Source: Ruegeria lacuscaerulensis | GTDB taxonomy: Bacteria > Pseudomonadota > Alphaproteobacteria > Rhodobacterales > Rhodobacteraceae | DNA length: 64,000 nucleotides | Direction: 5' to 3' | NCBI RefSeq assembly: GCF_013034685.1 | Contig: NZ_WQGO01000002.1 | Span: 248,001-312,000 of the forward strand | In this document: positions 62,832-64,000 of the stretch, piece by piece | How positions within the stretch are numbered: position 1 is the first letter of the stretch | Layout of the letters: each line of letters starts with the position of its first letter | Position numbers and translations under genes: made by a program | The notes under the pieces: model-generated | Told to the model about the DNA's origin: nothing | Database searches by the model: none | What the model saw: the letters and a program-made list of their open reading frames with translations, nothing else

Positions 62832-63890
62832 ATGCAACGTGACTTTCATTCTCTGACTGTGTCAGAAATCCGCAAAGAGATTGGGGGGGCCGCTACCAGC
62901 GTCACCTTTGATGTTCCATCTTCCGCGACCGATCTGTTTCAATGGACAGCCGGTCAGCATTTGACGGTCAGGTTTCAGCTGGACGAGCAAGAGCAAAGGC
63001 GAAGCTATACTATCTCGAACCCACCCGGGGTTGCGCTGCGCATTACCGTGAAACGTGTGAAAGATGGGATTGTCTCGAACCACGTGGGTGACACCCTGAA
63101 GGTTGGCGACGCCGTCGATGTCATGCCGCCATTCGGACATTTCAAGCTGCAGCCCGGGCCTTTGAAACGGCGCACGCATTATTTCTTCGGTGGAGGCAGC
63201 GGCATCACGCCTCTTTATGCGATGATCAATGCCGTTTTGGCCGATGAACCCCATTCGGTTGCGCATCTGGTCTTTGGCAACACGGAAGCAAGCGGCATTC
63301 TTTTCAAGGATGAACTGGATCAGATTCAAGCGCAATTCCCGCAGCGTTTTACTGTGCGCCATGTGTTGTCACGCCCTACTTTACTTAGTTGGCTCAGCCC
63401 CTGGCGTACGGGGCGGGTAGGTACTGATGCCATTTTGGCTGCAATTTCCGAAACACCTCCCGTCGCCCAAGATGCTCAGTACTGGATTTGCGGCCCCGGT
63501 CGCATGAACGCAGAAGTACGGGCGTCACTGCAAAATCTGGACGTTCCGGACAGCCGCATCCACTTTGAAAGCTTCGGCGGAGATAGTGAAAGCGACATGA
63601 GTGTACCCGGCATCGAGGCGACGGCTCGAATTGAGATGAACGGCAGGTCGAATGAGTTGCCGGTTGCTGCGGGCCAGACCATACTCGAAGCTGCGCGATC
63701 AGCAGGAATAAACCCGCCGTTCAGTTGCCAGTCCGGTGTTTGCGGGGCCTGCATCGCCCACCTGACCGAAGGCGCCGTCCATATGCGGAACCGGATCGCG
63801 CTTGACGACGGTGACATTGCAAAGGGGCTGATTCTGACTTGCCAAAGCGTGGCAACGCAAAAAAACATTGCTTTGCGGTTTGAGAACTAA
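62832..63890 (+). CDS. ferredoxin-NAD(P)H reductase with C-terminal 2Fe-2S domain
   Basis: A 352-residue one-component electron donor: an FAD domain (RRSYTISNPPG), an NAD(P) domain (FFGGGSGITPLYAM, YWICGPGRMN) and a plant-type 2Fe-2S ferredoxin (CQSGVCGACIAHL, then LTCQS). This order matches the PaaE/GbcB-like reductases that serve Rieske oxygenases. ATG 62832 is preferred over an upstream TTG. It is the partner of the Rieske subunit and the last gene in the window. Confidence 0.93.
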   Translation: MQRDFHSLTVSEIRKEIGGAATSVTFDVPSSATDLFQWTAGQHLTVRFQLDEQEQRRSYTISNPPGVALRITVKRVKDGIVSNHVGDTLKVGDAVDVMPPFGHFKLQPGPLKRRTHYFFGGGSGITPLYAMINAVLADEPHSVAHLVFGNTEASGILFKDELDQIQAQFPQRFTVRHVLSRPTLLSWLSPWRTGRVGTDAILAAISETPPVAQDAQYWICGPGRMNAEVRASLQNLDVPDSRIHFESFGGDSESDMSVPGIEATARIEMNGRSNELPVAAGQTILEAARSAGINPPFSCQSGVCGACIAHLTEGAVHMRNRIALDDGDIAKGLILTCQSVATQKNIALRFEN

Positions 63891-64000
63891 ATTCAGAATT
63901 TGCGCTACGAAAAGGGCTTAGCTTTTGACACACCGAGTCCGCATGTCGGAAATGGTATTTGCAACAGATTCGAGGTAAACGGCTCTGTCACAAACTCTGT
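63891..64000. other. terminal 110 bases with no recognised feature
   Basis: The stretch after the reductase stop shows no coding frame, hairpin or operator that I can support before the window ends. Confidence 0.6.

Overview
The window reads as a chromosomal or large-replicon segment of an alphaproteobacterium of the Roseobacter group (Rhodobacterales). This rests on the gene content: box-type aerobic benzoyl-CoA degradation, a pobA/pca protocatechuate operon, several TRAP and ABC uptake systems and GC-rich codon use. Species is not assigned. No rRNA, tRNA, CRISPR array or intact mobile element was seen.

Layout. (1) 1-15.6 kb, benzoate island: a Tat-exported GMC oxidoreductase, an enoyl-CoA hydratase/3-hydroxyacyl-CoA dehydrogenase-like protein that lacks the NAD-binding domain, the BoxR/BzdR-type regulator, a thioesterase, boxA, a tiny cysteine-motif protein, boxB, boxC, a DUF309 protein, an alpha/beta hydrolase, benzoate-CoA ligase and a TRAP transporter. 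Motifs of the form TGCA-N6-TGCA recur before boxR, boxC, the ligase and the TRAP operon, so one regulon probably covers all of them. (2) 15.8-20.7 kb: pobA-pcaC-pcaH-pcaG-BKACE-pcaB, taking 4-hydroxybenzoate through protocatechuate; pcaD is missing. (3) 21.2-28.6 kb: TetR regulator, arginine:pyruvate transaminase (AruH-like), 2-ketoarginine decarboxylase (AruI-like) and a DDAH-family hydrolase, divergent from a polar amino-acid ABC transporter. (4) 28.8-38.5 kb: a LivHMKGF-type transporter followed by a Tm-1-like protein, a TIM-barrel 'PEP hydrolase-like' enzyme and a cupin; divergent from these, a degenerate TIM-barrel protein and an AAA+ activator whose N-terminal sensor is the same TIM-barrel domain. 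This is the best candidate for an uncharacterised pathway with enzyme-derived sensing. (5) 39-43.6 kb: a second TRAP system, then two decayed genes, an aldehyde dehydrogenase remnant and an iron alcohol dehydrogenase broken by one amber codon. (6) 43.7-53.8 kb: guanidinobutyrase-type ureohydrolase, polyamine-type ABC transporter, cobalt-type nitrile hydratase with activator and a LysR regulator, divergent from a nitrilase-superfamily amidase and a YtcJ-type amidohydrolase. (7) 53.8-60 kb: a second polyamine-type ABC transporter with a metallo-beta-lactamase-fold hydrolase and a zinc alcohol dehydrogenase, divergent from a TetR gene. (8) 60.3-63.9 kb: TetR, small membrane protein, Rieske oxygenase, exported protein and ferredoxin reductase, behind twin perfect inverted repeats.

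Overall the segment is a block of uptake and catabolism modules for aromatic acids, arginine or guanidino compounds, nitriles and several unknown substrates, most with its own transporter and regulator and with tightly overlapping reading frames.
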